A stretch of 64,000 bases of DNA from Peredibacter starrii (GTDB lineage: Bacteria > Bdellovibrionota > Bacteriovoracia > Bacteriovoracales > Bacteriovoracaceae), in the NCBI RefSeq assembly GCF_034259205.1, contig NZ_CP139487.1, forward strand, positions 3,968,001 to 4,032,000, given 5' to 3'. The translations under genes and the position numbers were made by a program. This document shows, piece after piece, positions 45,253 to 53,976 of this stretch (positions within the stretch are counted from its first letter, which is position 1; each line of letters opens with the position of its first letter). The notes under the pieces were generated by a model that worked only from the letters and a program-made list of their open reading frames with translations, was not told the origin of the DNA and did no database searches.

Positions 45253-45988
45253 GCATTTATTTCGTAAAGATATCGTTCTATGTGTGGCCCTTGGAGCTAA
45301 CGTCAACAACGCTGACGAATGGCTAAAATATGCAGATAAAGAAATGCGCGGCGATCGCTCTCATGCTGAAATGACCATGACCATTAAAACTCCGAACTGG
45401 ACCAGAACTCTGGAAATCGAGTCTGACGTTGAAGGAAAGAAACAGGCCCTTTCAACCATTAAGTCACCGGCGAAAGAGAAAGGCATCAGAACTCTTCGTA
45501 TTGAAAACAATATGTGGAACTACTTCCCAAAGCTCAAGCGTAAGGTGGCAGTTTCTTCATCAATGCTTCTAGCTAGCTGGATGGGTTCAGATTTCACGAA
45601 CGATGATATTTTGAAGGCCTCTTCAATGTCCGAAGACTATAACCACAAGTTCATGACAGACAAAAAGATCAATGGCGAAGACCTTAAGGTGATTGAGAAT
45701 ACCGCCAAATCAAATTCAAAAGTCATGTGGCCAAAAATTCTGACCTACTCTTCAAAGAAAGATTGTCTTCCTCGCATTCAGGAATATTACGACAAAGAGA
45801 ACAAACTTCGCCGAACACTTCTTTTGAGCAACCCTCAAACTTTCGATGGCCATAAAGTACTTACACACTGGGAAATGAGTCCCGAAGATGATAAGACTAA
45901 GCAAACCATTATTGATTATAAGAACTTAAAGTTTAATGTGACCTTTAAGCCGAATCACTTTTCTCAAAAGAACTTAACGGACAACTAA
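45245..45988 (+). CDS. LolA-like periplasmic outer-membrane sorting protein
   Basis: A 247-aa protein from ATG 45245 (AAGGAAGA upstream); a longer in-frame reading runs inside the ATPase gene and is rejected. After a short signal-like segment come the family hallmarks of the outer-membrane lipoprotein-sorting group: EMTMTIKTPNWTRTLEIES, MWNYFPKLKRKV and SSMLLASWMGSDFTNDDIL. These proteins form half-open beta barrels that carry lipid or lipoprotein across the periplasm. Its place between a LolCDE-like transporter and an outer-membrane barrel fits a cargo carrier. The signal peptide is weak and has a cysteine. Confidence 0.82.
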   Translation: MFKHLFRKDIVLCVALGANVNNADEWLKYADKEMRGDRSHAEMTMTIKTPNWTRTLEIESDVEGKKQALSTIKSPAKEKGIRTLRIENNMWNYFPKLKRKVAVSSSMLLASWMGSDFTNDDILKASSMSEDYNHKFMTDKKINGEDLKVIENTAKSNSKVMWPKILTYSSKKDCLPRIQEYYDKENKLRRTLLLSNPQTFDGHKVLTHWEMSPEDDKTKQTIIDYKNLKFNVTFKPNHFSQKNLTDN

Positions 45989-47202
45989 TGCGCTTACTGA
46001 CTCTCATTGCTCTTACTCTTTTTACTTCTGTGGCCTGGGCCCTTGAGGCCGATATTTCAGGTAACGTTGAAGGACAATGGAGACATACTAAGAACAATGA
46101 AGAAGCACAGGAAGATCTCTTTCAGGATTGGAACGAAGAAGACTTCTACCTTCTTTACGGCAACCTCAACGGTAAAGTGGAATTGAACAATTCACGCATT
46201 GAGGCCAACTGGTTTGTTCGTTATAGCCAATCGCAATTGTATGAACCTCAAAACAATCCAATTTGGGGAGATCGTCCATATCTCGCGACTCGTATTTTCA
46301 CTTTCCCTAATAAGCTTGTGGCACGAGATATCTTCCAACTTCAATACAATAAACAAGAAGGGAATCACCAAACGGAATCGGTGCTGAACAAGTTCTATTA
46401 TGAATGGGACTGGGACGGTAACCGCTTTATGGTGGGCCGCATGTATGTGAATTACGGGCTGGGTGAAATCTTTAACCCGCTTAACCCTTTTAACCAACCC
46501 ACTGGCCTTACTTCGATTCAACAAGTGGCCCAGGGTAACGATGGTCTCTCTTTTACCTTTTATGTGAATGAGAACCACACTATTCAGTTTCTCCTCCTGG
46601 GAGATAAGAGCATTGAAGGTTACGACGGACAAATCGATCGTACTCTTTGGGCACATGGTGAAATCCAGGCAAGTGATAAACTTCAATTGGATTACGTTGT
46701 AGGTGAAGACCAAAACCGCCAAAAACTGGGTGGCCAGATAGCCTATCGCTTTGAAGAGGCCATGGTCTTTTCCCAGGTTCTCTATCAATCAGAAAACGTT
46801 AAAGGCAAACCATCGGACAACCTTTGGGACGTCCTGCTGGGGTATGACCAACAATTAACTGCAAAATGGCATTTACGTTTTGAGGGTGGTTATCAGAAGC
46901 GCGATCTTGAGCAAGAAGTGTCGGCCGATAATTTTGGCGACCGCTTCTTGCCAACTGAATACTTTGTGGCCTTCGCTAACGTCTTCGAAGTGCACCCACT
47001 GTTTAAAGTGAGTGCAACAATTGTGAATGATATTAAATCTGGATTTACGTACTTAATCGGTAAAGGCACGGTCGATCTTGGTCACAACATGGAAGCAGAA
47101 CTTTTCGGTTATACTCCAGCTGCCAAAGGCGATTCTGCCGACAATCCGGCCCAAAAACTTGTGACAACAGATTTTGGTCTAGCTCTTCGCGCCTTTTTCT
47201 AA
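45988..47202 (+). CDS. Outer-membrane beta-barrel protein of the export operon
   Basis: A 404-aa protein with a signal peptide (cut near AWA-LE). Many paired strands follow (IEANWFVRYSQSQLY, RFMVGRMYVNYGLG, LQLDYVVGEDQ, WHLRFEGGYQKR) and it ends LALRAFF, a BAM C-terminal signal. The GRMYVNYGLGEIFNPLNPFN segment resembles the GR-x-W-G-x-NP motif seen in porin/DUF1302-like barrels. Its ATG overlaps the LolA-like stop codon (TAATG). It converges on, and overlaps by 24 bp, the second dikinase gene. A role as outer-membrane exit or receptor for the cargo is inferred. Confidence 0.78.
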   Translation: MRLLTLIALTLFTSVAWALEADISGNVEGQWRHTKNNEEAQEDLFQDWNEEDFYLLYGNLNGKVELNNSRIEANWFVRYSQSQLYEPQNNPIWGDRPYLATRIFTFPNKLVARDIFQLQYNKQEGNHQTESVLNKFYYEWDWDGNRFMVGRMYVNYGLGEIFNPLNPFNQPTGLTSIQQVAQGNDGLSFTFYVNENHTIQFLLLGDKSIEGYDGQIDRTLWAHGEIQASDKLQLDYVVGEDQNRQKLGGQIAYRFEEAMVFSQVLYQSENVKGKPSDNLWDVLLGYDQQLTAKWHLRFEGGYQKRDLEQEVSADNFGDRFLPTEYFVAFANVFEVHPLFKVSATIVNDIKSGFTYLIGKGTVDLGHNMEAELFGYTPAAKGDSADNPAQKLVTTDFGLALRAFF

Positions 47203-49485
47203 AACTTCTACAATTCCTGTTTTCCCATTTATTTTAATGAGGTCACCATCCTGAATAAGTTTGGTGGCATCAATTAAATTCAAAATCGCTGGAATTCCAT
47301 ACTCTCTTCCAATGACTGCCGCATGTGAAAGTAGTCCCCCTACTTCAGTTACTACACCACCCACTCGTGCCAACACTGGCGTCCATCCCGGATCGGTGAA
47401 AGCAGTGATGAGAATATCTTCTTTAGTAAGTTCATTGGTTTTATGAATGTCCATGATCACACGTGCGCGTCCTACGATCTCGCCCGGGCTACACCCCAGA
47501 CCTTTTAATCCATTGGCCGAAGATTTCATCGCCTTAATTGAACCACCAAATTCATTCGGTGGCGTGAAGGCGCGGTAACCTTGATAGTAAAGTGTGCGAA
47601 GCCTGATATCCGGCGCGCCCGCCAGACCCAAAAGGAAGCGCTTCACTTCCACCAGGTCCCACATAAAAATATCGAATTCACTGACTCCATTTCGTTTGGC
47701 AAATTCCAGCAGTCCCTGACGAAGAAGATAATAGGCACGGGTCGAATACGAGCGCATCTCTTCTCTCACACGTAAGAACTCACGGGACCTTTCCGTCATT
47801 CCATAAAATTTACGACGTCGAATAAGATTCATTTGATCAGCGATGCGATCAAAGGTCGCTCTAAATTTACTCTCCCCATGAGTGGGAACAAAGACATAAC
47901 TCTTTACCAGTTCATCCACCCACTCTTTGTTCTCACCCCAGCGAGGCACCATGAGATCCAATTCCGCAGGGCCATGGTGATAGTGATACTTCAAAAATTC
48001 CTGTCGGGCAGCATAATATGAGCGCGAATCATAACCATAAAAATCAGCGATCTTACTTAACTTCCCTAGGCCTCCCTGTACATCCAGGTGAGAGACCCCA
48101 TGAAGTTCAGTCATAAGATCAATCTCATCTCCTTCCTGATACTCAGGAAGTTTTTTAAGGTAGCTTTTAAATTCCGTTTGAAAATTAGAATTATTGTAGA
48201 TGGTACGGAAATAATTCTTTTCCGTTTCGTTCTGAAATAAAATGACATCCAGAAACCATTTATTAAAAACAGCGGTGTTCATTTTCTTAAGCTGGGGCAA
48301 ATCGTGCTTAAGTTCTTCATCCTGAGTTTCAAAGCGCACCCGAAACTGTGCAATCATATTCTCACAGTCACGAAACTCGCGATTAAGACCAATCAAAACA
48401 GGAATGGCCGCCACGACTGACGCCACTGTGGTGGAGGTTTTATGAGGACCACTTTCCCCGTAATCTTTTTGAATTCCAAGATCACGATCAAAATCTTCTT
48501 CATTAAAATCCGGAAGCTTCTTAAGGCCTTCCTTGACCGCTTCTGCGTTCCAGTAGACTCGACCATAGTGATAATGAAGCCACTGAACTTTTTCATCGTT
48601 CGGAATAAGAGAGATGCGTTTAAAATAATCCCCCATCGAAATCTTCAGAGCTTCTCGATAAGCAGAAAACATTAGGGGCGAACAAACACGGGCCGAAATA
48701 CCACCGTCTTTCAAATCAGCATTAGTGAGTTCCGGTTTATCTTCTCTTGGATTTAAAGTCGTTACGGGACGTGATTGCAGGATATAAACCTTATCGTCTT
48801 TCCCCACCGCCCACTCAATGTCCTGGGGCCTTCCATAAAAAGCTTGAATTCTTAAAGAAAGATCAATCAGTTCTTTTAGGTGTTTTTTATCAATAGTGGT
48901 CTTCTCATCATTGATCGCCACATTCAAAACTTCATCCGTTTGCCAGTTATAAGTCACACGTGATGGAGTTACGTGACCTGAAACTAATCGTTCACCAACT
49001 CCTTCACAAAACTCGAGATAAATTTCTTCTTCCCGACCATTGGTTGGATTAAGCGTGAACAGCACTCCCGCGATCTTGGCGTCCACCATCTTTTGAACCA
49101 GGACACTCATCGAGAGTGATTCCGGATTCCATTCAATTTTTTTTGTTTCGAGATAATCTTTCACGCGATGAGAGTGTCTTGAATCAAAACACTTCTTGAT
49201 CGCATCTTTCAGTTCAATTGGATTTTGAATAAAGAGAAAAGTTTCATAAAGGCCCGCGAAGCTCGCGTTCGCCATATCTTCTAACGATCCACTCGATCTC
49301 ACCGCCACCGGAAATCCGCCGATTTTTTGAATCGCCTCATCGAGCTCATTTGCTTCCTGGAATAATACAAAACCCGGCGGCACCGGAAACTGATGGGCCA
49401 AACGGGCCAGGCTTTGGGCCTTTCCACCCATTTTATGTAGGTCAGATTCCGATAAATTAGCGTCGCTCAGGTAGTTTATTTTCAT
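47179..49485 (-). CDS. PEP-synthase/rifampicin-phosphotransferase-like dikinase (copy 2)
   Basis: A 768-aa protein from ATG 49485. The domain order equals that of copy 1: ATP-grasp (MGGKAQSLARLAHQF, FPVAVRSSGSLEDMANASFA, AGVLFTLNPTNG, IEWAVGKDDKVYILQSRPVT), a large middle domain, and a C-terminal phospho-histidine domain with GGLLSHAAVIGREYGIPAI (His721). The two copies differ widely in the middle, so they should use different acceptors. It again lacks the PEP-binding barrel. It has its own transcript and converges on the export operon. The GTG/ATG choices upstream at 49563 lack an SD. Confidence 0.82.
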   Translation of the reverse strand: MKINYLSDANLSESDLHKMGGKAQSLARLAHQFPVPPGFVLFQEANELDEAIQKIGGFPVAVRSSGSLEDMANASFAGLYETFLFIQNPIELKDAIKKCFDSRHSHRVKDYLETKKIEWNPESLSMSVLVQKMVDAKIAGVLFTLNPTNGREEEIYLEFCEGVGERLVSGHVTPSRVTYNWQTDEVLNVAINDEKTTIDKKHLKELIDLSLRIQAFYGRPQDIEWAVGKDDKVYILQSRPVTTLNPREDKPELTNADLKDGGISARVCSPLMFSAYREALKISMGDYFKRISLIPNDEKVQWLHYHYGRVYWNAEAVKEGLKKLPDFNEEDFDRDLGIQKDYGESGPHKTSTTVASVVAAIPVLIGLNREFRDCENMIAQFRVRFETQDEELKHDLPQLKKMNTAVFNKWFLDVILFQNETEKNYFRTIYNNSNFQTEFKSYLKKLPEYQEGDEIDLMTELHGVSHLDVQGGLGKLSKIADFYGYDSRSYYAARQEFLKYHYHHGPAELDLMVPRWGENKEWVDELVKSYVFVPTHGESKFRATFDRIADQMNLIRRRKFYGMTERSREFLRVREEMRSYSTRAYYLLRQGLLEFAKRNGVSEFDIFMWDLVEVKRFLLGLAGAPDIRLRTLYYQGYRAFTPPNEFGGSIKAMKSSANGLKGLGCSPGEIVGRARVIMDIHKTNELTKEDILITAFTDPGWTPVLARVGGVVTEVGGLLSHAAVIGREYGIPAILNLIDATKLIQDGDLIKINGKTGIVEVLEKGAKS

Positions 49486-49610
49486 GTGAATAGAATAACT
49501 TAAATCGAAATTTAGTGGTGGGAGGGTCATTTTCTGCCAGAACCTGAGCAGAATACTTGTCACGCCGCAAAACTCACTCTATTTTCCCTCGAAAACGGCC
49601 CGTCATTTCA

Positions 49611-49639
49611 TTGACAAGAATACAATGTTTGCGTTAAAT
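49611..49639 (+). promoter_or_regulatory. Sigma-70-type promoter of rplU-rpmA
   Basis: TTGACA (49611-49616), a 17-bp spacer and TTAAAT (49634-49639) form a near-consensus promoter. The transcript would start near 49646 with a leader of about 75 nt. Confidence 0.75.
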
Positions 49640-49657
49640 AAGGGGCTTATTAAATCT

Positions 49658-49700
49658 CACCTAGGGTCAAAAGCGGGACGCAGTCCTCCCCGGCAGGTGG
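49658..49700 (+). ncRNA. Structured 5' leader of rplU (candidate r-protein leader)
   Basis: The leader can fold: CACCT (49658-49662) pairs with AGGTG (49695-49699), enclosing a GGAC-GCA-GTCC hairpin (49676-49686). A strong AAGGAG ribosome site follows at 49709. The position suits an L21-type autoregulatory leader; no known motif is clearly matched. Confidence 0.4.
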
Positions 49701-49719
49701 TTTCCTTGAAGGAGTTCTC

Positions 49720-50067
49720 ATGTATACGGTTGTGGAAATCAAAGGACACCAGTACAAGCTAGCAGCTGGTGATCTTATCGACGTTGAAAGAATTGAAGCT
49801 GAAGTTGGTGCTACAGTTACTTTCGACAAAGTTCTTCTTGTTGGTGGTTCAAAAACTATCGTTGGTGCTCCAGTTGTTGGCGGCGCTAAAGTAACAGCTA
49901 CTGTTGTTAAACAAGGTCGTACTCGTAAAATTCTAGTTCTTAAGCGTAAGCCAGGCGGCCGTCGTGTTAAGAATGGTCACCGTCAGTGTTTCACTGGTCT
50001 TCGTATTACTGAGATCAATGATGGCCAAGGCGGAGTTGCTAAAGCTGAAGCTAAAGCAAAGAAGTAA
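49720..50067 (+). CDS. rplU: 50S ribosomal protein L21
   Basis: L21 of 115 aa. Hallmarks are the opening MYTVVEIKGHQYKLAAGDLI, the DKVLLVGG loop and the signature KRKPGGRRVKNGHRQ with the C-terminal TGLRITEI. An Ala/Lys-rich tail (KAEAKAKK) extends it slightly beyond the usual 103 aa. It pairs with rpmA 34 bp downstream as in nearly all bacteria. Confidence 0.97.
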   Translation: MYTVVEIKGHQYKLAAGDLIDVERIEAEVGATVTFDKVLLVGGSKTIVGAPVVGGAKVTATVVKQGRTRKILVLKRKPGGRRVKNGHRQCFTGLRITEINDGQGGVAKAEAKAKK

Positions 50068-50101
50068 TTTTAATTAATTAAAAGTTTAGGAGAGCTAGAA
50101 T

Positions 50102-50356
50102 ATGGCACATAAGAAATCGGGTGGTAGTACAGCGAACGGCCGTGACTCTAACCCAAAAATGCGTGGTGTAAAAAAATTCGGTGGTGAGCTTGTTGATACA
50201 GGTATGATCATCGTTCGTCAGAAAGGAACTAAGTTCCACCCTGGTACAAACGTTAAGATGGGTCGTGACTTCACGATCTATGCTATGGTTCCAGGAAAAG
50301 TTAAGTTCGGTTACTACAATAAAACGACAAAAATCGTTTCTATTATCCCAGCTTAA
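50102..50356 (+). CDS. rpmA: 50S ribosomal protein L27
   Basis: L27 of 84 aa with the conserved start [34 protein letters not shown] and a C-terminal KTTKIVSI. The N-terminal tail, which reaches the peptidyl-transferase centre, starts directly at MAHKK without the firmicute-type cleaved extension. GGAGAG lies upstream. It is followed by a terminator. Confidence 0.97.
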   Translation: MAHKKSGGSTANGRDSNPKMRGVKKFGGELVDTGMIIVRQKGTKFHPGTNVKMGRDFTIYAMVPGKVKFGYYNKTTKIVSIIPA

Positions 50357-50381
50357 TTGATCTTTAGAGATTATTAGTGAT

Positions 50382-50417
50382 AAAGAGGGAGCGTTAAAAA
50401 CTCCCTCTTTTTTTTTA
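50382..50417 (+). terminator. Rho-independent terminator after rpmA
   Basis: Ten-bp stem AAAGAGGGAG / CTCCCTCTTT with a U-run. Only 34 bp remain before obgE, so some read-through into the obgE cluster is likely. Confidence 0.9.
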
Positions 50418-50450
50418 TGGTTATTACGGCCGTGAGGGCTGGAAGGTTTT

Positions 50451-51506
50451 ATGAAGTTTATTGATGAAGTTGATATCGAAGTAATTTCTGGCGAAGGCGG
50501 CAAAGGCTTCGTTGGATATCGCAGAGAAAAATATGTTCCTTTGGGCGGCCCAGATGGCGGTGACGGCGGAGACGGCGGCAACGTTTACTTTGAAGGCGAC
50601 GAAGGACTGAATACACTCCTCCACTTCCGTGGTCTTAAAACATTCAAAGCACAACCAGGTGAAAATGGCGCCGGCTCTAACATGCAAGGAGCGACAGGCG
50701 AAGATATGATTCTTAAAGTTCCAGTGGGAACTCTTATTTATCATAAAGAAACTGGCGATCTTTTGTTTGATGTAACTGAACACGGACAACGTTATAAAGC
50801 GGCCGAAGGTGGTCGTGGTGGTAAAGGGAATGCTCACTTTAAGTCTTCCACAAACCAGACTCCACGTTTTGCTCAAAACGGTGAAGCAGGAACTGCAATT
50901 CCAGTTCATCTAGAACTAAAACTACTAGCTGATATCGCTCTTATTGGTCTTCCAAACGCTGGAAAATCTACTCTGATCAGTGCCATCAGTGCGGCACGAC
51001 CTAAGATTGCAGACTACCCTTTCACAACTCTTGAGCCAAATCTTGGTGTGGTTGAGCTGGGTGAGAAAACTCTGGTTGTTACAGACATTCCAGGACTCAT
51101 CGAAGGTGCAGCTGAAGGTAAAGGTCTGGGGATTAAATTCCTCAAGCACATCGAACGTACTTCAGCGCTTGTTCATTTGATTGATTGCTCAATGTTCTTG
51201 GAAGAATACGAGGCGATTGAGTCTTATATGATCGTTCGCGAAGAGCTGGAAAAATATAACCCAGAGCTATTAACGAAAAAAGAAATCGTCTGTCTGACTA
51301 AGATCGACGCGATGACCGAGGAAGAAATTGAGAAATTCCGGTCACATATGGAAGAACAATTGGACCGTAAAGTGCTCCCAATTTCAGGGGTTTCTGGACG
51401 TAACATTGAACTTTTGAAGCAACTCATGCTAAGAACCAAAGAAGTAATCGAAGAAGAGAAGAAAAAAGAGGCATCTCATGGCAATAAACGAATACGTCCA
51501 GAATGA
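50451..51506 (+). CDS. obgE: GTPase ObgE/CgtA
   Basis: A ribosome-assembly and stress GTPase of 351 aa. The N-terminal glycine-rich Obg fold (ISGEGGKGFVGYRREKYVP and a GGDGGDGGNVYF run) is followed by the G domain: GLPNAGKST (P-loop), TTLEPNLGVV (switch I), DIPGLIEGA (switch II) and CLTKID (G4). GGAAGG precedes the ATG. It overlaps rsfS by 29 bp. Confidence 0.97.
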   Translation: MKFIDEVDIEVISGEGGKGFVGYRREKYVPLGGPDGGDGGDGGNVYFEGDEGLNTLLHFRGLKTFKAQPGENGAGSNMQGATGEDMILKVPVGTLIYHKETGDLLFDVTEHGQRYKAAEGGRGGKGNAHFKSSTNQTPRFAQNGEAGTAIPVHLELKLLADIALIGLPNAGKSTLISAISAARPKIADYPFTTLEPNLGVVELGEKTLVVTDIPGLIEGAAEGKGLGIKFLKHIERTSALVHLIDCSMFLEEYEAIESYMIVREELEKYNPELLTKKEIVCLTKIDAMTEEEIEKFRSHMEEQLDRKVLPISGVSGRNIELLKQLMLRTKEVIEEEKKKEASHGNKRIRPE

Positions 51507-51945
51507 AGTAAATAAAGTTATCACAAACGCTGAATACGCGTTTCCGCTTAACCACGCTATGGCGTCGGCCTGGATTCTTGCGAACTTCAAAGGTGATAAT
51601 CTTAAAATTTTCGATATGAGAAAAACGTCTGCACTTTGCGACTACTCGATCATGGCAACTGCTCAGAACGCGACTCAAGCTCGTGCAATGCTGGATGAAG
51701 TATCTGCAAACCTTAAAGCACAAGGTGCTCATATCGTTTCTTACGAAGGTTATGAAGGCGCTGATTGGATCCTTCTTGATACAGGTGACATCATGGTTCA
51801 CGTGTTCAATGGCCCAGCTCGTGACGTTTACGATCTAGATATGGTTTATGCAAAAAACCCTCAGGTAAAAATCCCTGAAGAATTCTACTTCGGTAAACCG
51901 ACAAGCGTTTCTTCTGAGAAACCAGATCTTAAAGGTTACTTCTAG
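51478..51945 (+). CDS. rsfS: Ribosomal silencing factor RsfS
   Basis: A 155-aa RsfS/YbeB/Iojap protein that binds L14 and blocks subunit joining under starvation. It has the core KIFDMRKTSALCDYSIMATA and GADWILLDTGDIMVHVFNGPAR. A roughly 25-residue N-terminal extension and a tail beyond the core exist compared with E. coli (105 aa). AGAGG in the end of obgE provides the ribosome site. It stands 4 bp before rlmH. Confidence 0.95.
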   Translation: MAINEYVQNEVNKVITNAEYAFPLNHAMASAWILANFKGDNLKIFDMRKTSALCDYSIMATAQNATQARAMLDEVSANLKAQGAHIVSYEGYEGADWILLDTGDIMVHVFNGPARDVYDLDMVYAKNPQVKIPEEFYFGKPTSVSSEKPDLKGYF

Positions 51946-51949
51946 TTTT

Positions 51950-52411
51950 ATGGCCCGCCAGATTCACCTAATCGTGGTGGGCAAACTTAAAGACCCACAT
52001 CTTGAGGCCGTAGAAAACGATTACCTCAAGCGCATCAACAATCCCGAATTAGTCATTCATGAAGTTAAAGCTTCGGCCGAAAATAAAGAGGCCGAAGCGG
52101 AAGCTATTTTGAAGAAGGTCAGAGACCTTTCTCAAGGTGGTGGGACCCATATGATAGCTATGACTGAATGGGGTAAACGCAGCACATCAGTTAACTTTGC
52201 AGAGTGGACTCGCCAATTGATTGAGCGCCCTGCAAAAATTTTCTTCATCATTGCTGGAGCAGAAGGATTCTCGGAAGAGATTTTAAAGAATTGCCAAGAG
52301 CGCATCTCCCTTTCAGAGCTGACATTTCCTCATAAGTTGGCGAGAATTCTATTGGTAGAACAACTCTACCGTGCCCAGACCATCAGATCGGGACACCCTT
52401 ACCACAACTAG
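51950..52411 (+). CDS. rlmH: 23S rRNA (pseudouridine-1915-N3)-methyltransferase RlmH
   Basis: A 153-aa SPOUT methyltransferase that methylates pseudouridine 1915 on the 70S ribosome. It has the opening IHLIVVGKLKDPHLEAVENDYLKR split by no insertion, the SAM knot FFIIAGAEGF, and the terminal motif VEQLYRAQTIRSGHPYHN typical of the family. Its rsfS-rlmH neighbourhood is conserved in bacteria. Confidence 0.96.
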   Translation: MARQIHLIVVGKLKDPHLEAVENDYLKRINNPELVIHEVKASAENKEAEAEAILKKVRDLSQGGGTHMIAMTEWGKRSTSVNFAEWTRQLIERPAKIFFIIAGAEGFSEEILKNCQERISLSELTFPHKLARILLVEQLYRAQTIRSGHPYHN

Positions 52412-52421
52412 GGGCATTTCA

Positions 52422-53966
52422 ATGCAAACCATTCAGAACCTCAGCCCACGAGTCCTCCTTGTAGTCATGGACGGATACGGGATGAGTCCTAACGAACACA
52501 TGAACGCTATTAAAGCGGCAAAAAAACCAAACTTAGATGAAATCTTCGCTCACTACCCGCTCACAACCATTCAACCTGGTGGTGAAGCTGTTGGACTTCC
52601 AAAAGGTGTAGCAGGTAACTCTGAAGTGGGTCACTTAAATCTGGGAGCTGGCAGACCAGTTCGTCAGGATCTAGTGCGAATCAATGAAGCGATTCAGAAC
52701 AACACTCTTCGAGATATGCCGAAGATGAAAGAGTTAATCGAGAAAGCAAAAGCGGGAACAAAACGCATTCACTTGATGGGTCTTCTTTCAGATGGTGGAG
52801 TTCACGCTCACATCAATCACTTAAAAGAAATCATTAAAATTCTAAGAGAACATCCAGAACTTCGCATCTATCTTCACGCTTTCATGGATGGCCGTGACAC
52901 CGCCAAAGATAAAGGTGTTCAATATGTGAAAGAAATTTTGGAATGCCCAGGATTTGTTTTTGCCTCAATGGGTGGCCGTTCAATTGGAATGGATCGCGAT
53001 CGTCGTTGGAACAAAATTGAACACGCTTACAAAGTCATGATCGGCCAGGGTGATAAAACTACACTTAAGCCTCAGGACTATATTCTGGAAGAATACAAGA
53101 AAGGCATTTTTGATGAGTTCATCACACCAGTGCTTTTCACTGAAGATGGTGCCATGAAAAATGGTGATGCTGTTTTCTTCTATAACTATCGTCCGGATCG
53201 CGCTCGTCAGATCACGCTTGCGATGAATGATCCGAAGTTTACTGAGTTCCCGGTTCCAGTGAAGCCAGGTTACTTCCTGTGTATGTCACCATATGTGCCG
53301 GATGAGCTTCCCAATCTTCCGATTCTGTTTGATAAAGAAAAAATCAAAGGATCACTTGCTGAATACCTCGCCTCGATTGGGAAACATCAATTCAAAATCG
53401 CTGAAACAGAGAAGTACGCTCACGTAACTTACTTCTTTAACGGTGGTGAAGAAAAGCCATTTGAAGGCGAAGAGCGCTGTCTGGTGCAATCTCCAAGAGA
53501 TGTGGCGACTTATGATCAAAAACCAGAAATGAGTGCGGCCGAAGTAACAGACAAACTTATCGCAGCTTTGGATCGTAAGGAATTTTCTTTTTATCTTGTG
53601 AACTTTGCTAACGCCGATATGGTGGGACACACTGGTAACTTCGAAGCGGCAGTGAAGGCGATCGAAGCTCTGGATACTTGTATTGGTCGCTTGTATAAAA
53701 AGTGTGCTGAACAAAACATCACGATGCTTCTGACTGCAGACCACGGAAACGCGGACCAGATGGTTTACGAAGAAGGCGGTCAGCATACGTCTCACTCTGA
53801 TTCAGATGTTCCATTCTGCGTGGTTCATCCGAAACTCCGCGATCAAAACATTATGGTGAACTCTGAGAGCAAGGTTCTTGCCCTTAAAGACGTGGCCCCT
53901 ACAGTTTTAAAAGTTTTAAATATTCCTAAGCCCAAGGATTTTACGGGCAACTCGATTTTCGTCTAA
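52422..53966 (+). CDS. gpmI: 2,3-bisphosphoglycerate-independent phosphoglycerate mutase
   Basis: A dimanganese glycolytic mutase of 514 aa. Motifs are VVMDGYGM, the phosphoserine site NSEVGHLN, HAFMDGRDT, NYRPDRARQ and TADHGNADQM. The start at ATG 52422 is 10 bp after rlmH; an upstream in-frame start would overlap rlmH and has no SD. It is co-directional with pfkA 10 bp downstream, giving two glycolytic steps on one transcript. Confidence 0.96.
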   Translation: MQTIQNLSPRVLLVVMDGYGMSPNEHMNAIKAAKKPNLDEIFAHYPLTTIQPGGEAVGLPKGVAGNSEVGHLNLGAGRPVRQDLVRINEAIQNNTLRDMPKMKELIEKAKAGTKRIHLMGLLSDGGVHAHINHLKEIIKILREHPELRIYLHAFMDGRDTAKDKGVQYVKEILECPGFVFASMGGRSIGMDRDRRWNKIEHAYKVMIGQGDKTTLKPQDYILEEYKKGIFDEFITPVLFTEDGAMKNGDAVFFYNYRPDRARQITLAMNDPKFTEFPVPVKPGYFLCMSPYVPDELPNLPILFDKEKIKGSLAEYLASIGKHQFKIAETEKYAHVTYFFNGGEEKPFEGEERCLVQSPRDVATYDQKPEMSAAEVTDKLIAALDRKEFSFYLVNFANADMVGHTGNFEAAVKAIEALDTCIGRLYKKCAEQNITMLLTADHGNADQMVYEEGGQHTSHSDSDVPFCVVHPKLRDQNIMVNSESKVLALKDVAPTVLKVLNIPKPKDFTGNSIFV

Positions 53967-53976
53967 AGGACAAGAC

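Noticed and set aside
46192-46788. 198-codon minus-strand open frame inside the barrel gene
   Set aside because: The plus-strand frame has signal peptide, strands and C-terminal Phe; the antisense frame has no SD or recognisable feature.
49655-49700. c-di-GMP-I (GEMM) riboswitch
   Set aside because: Only a GGGACGCA stretch resembles it; the tetraloop receptor, second helix and length are missing.
50078-50581. Minus-strand open frame with a proline-rich start
   Set aside because: It runs antisense to rpmA and the glycine-rich start of obgE; the prolines are complements of glycine codons.
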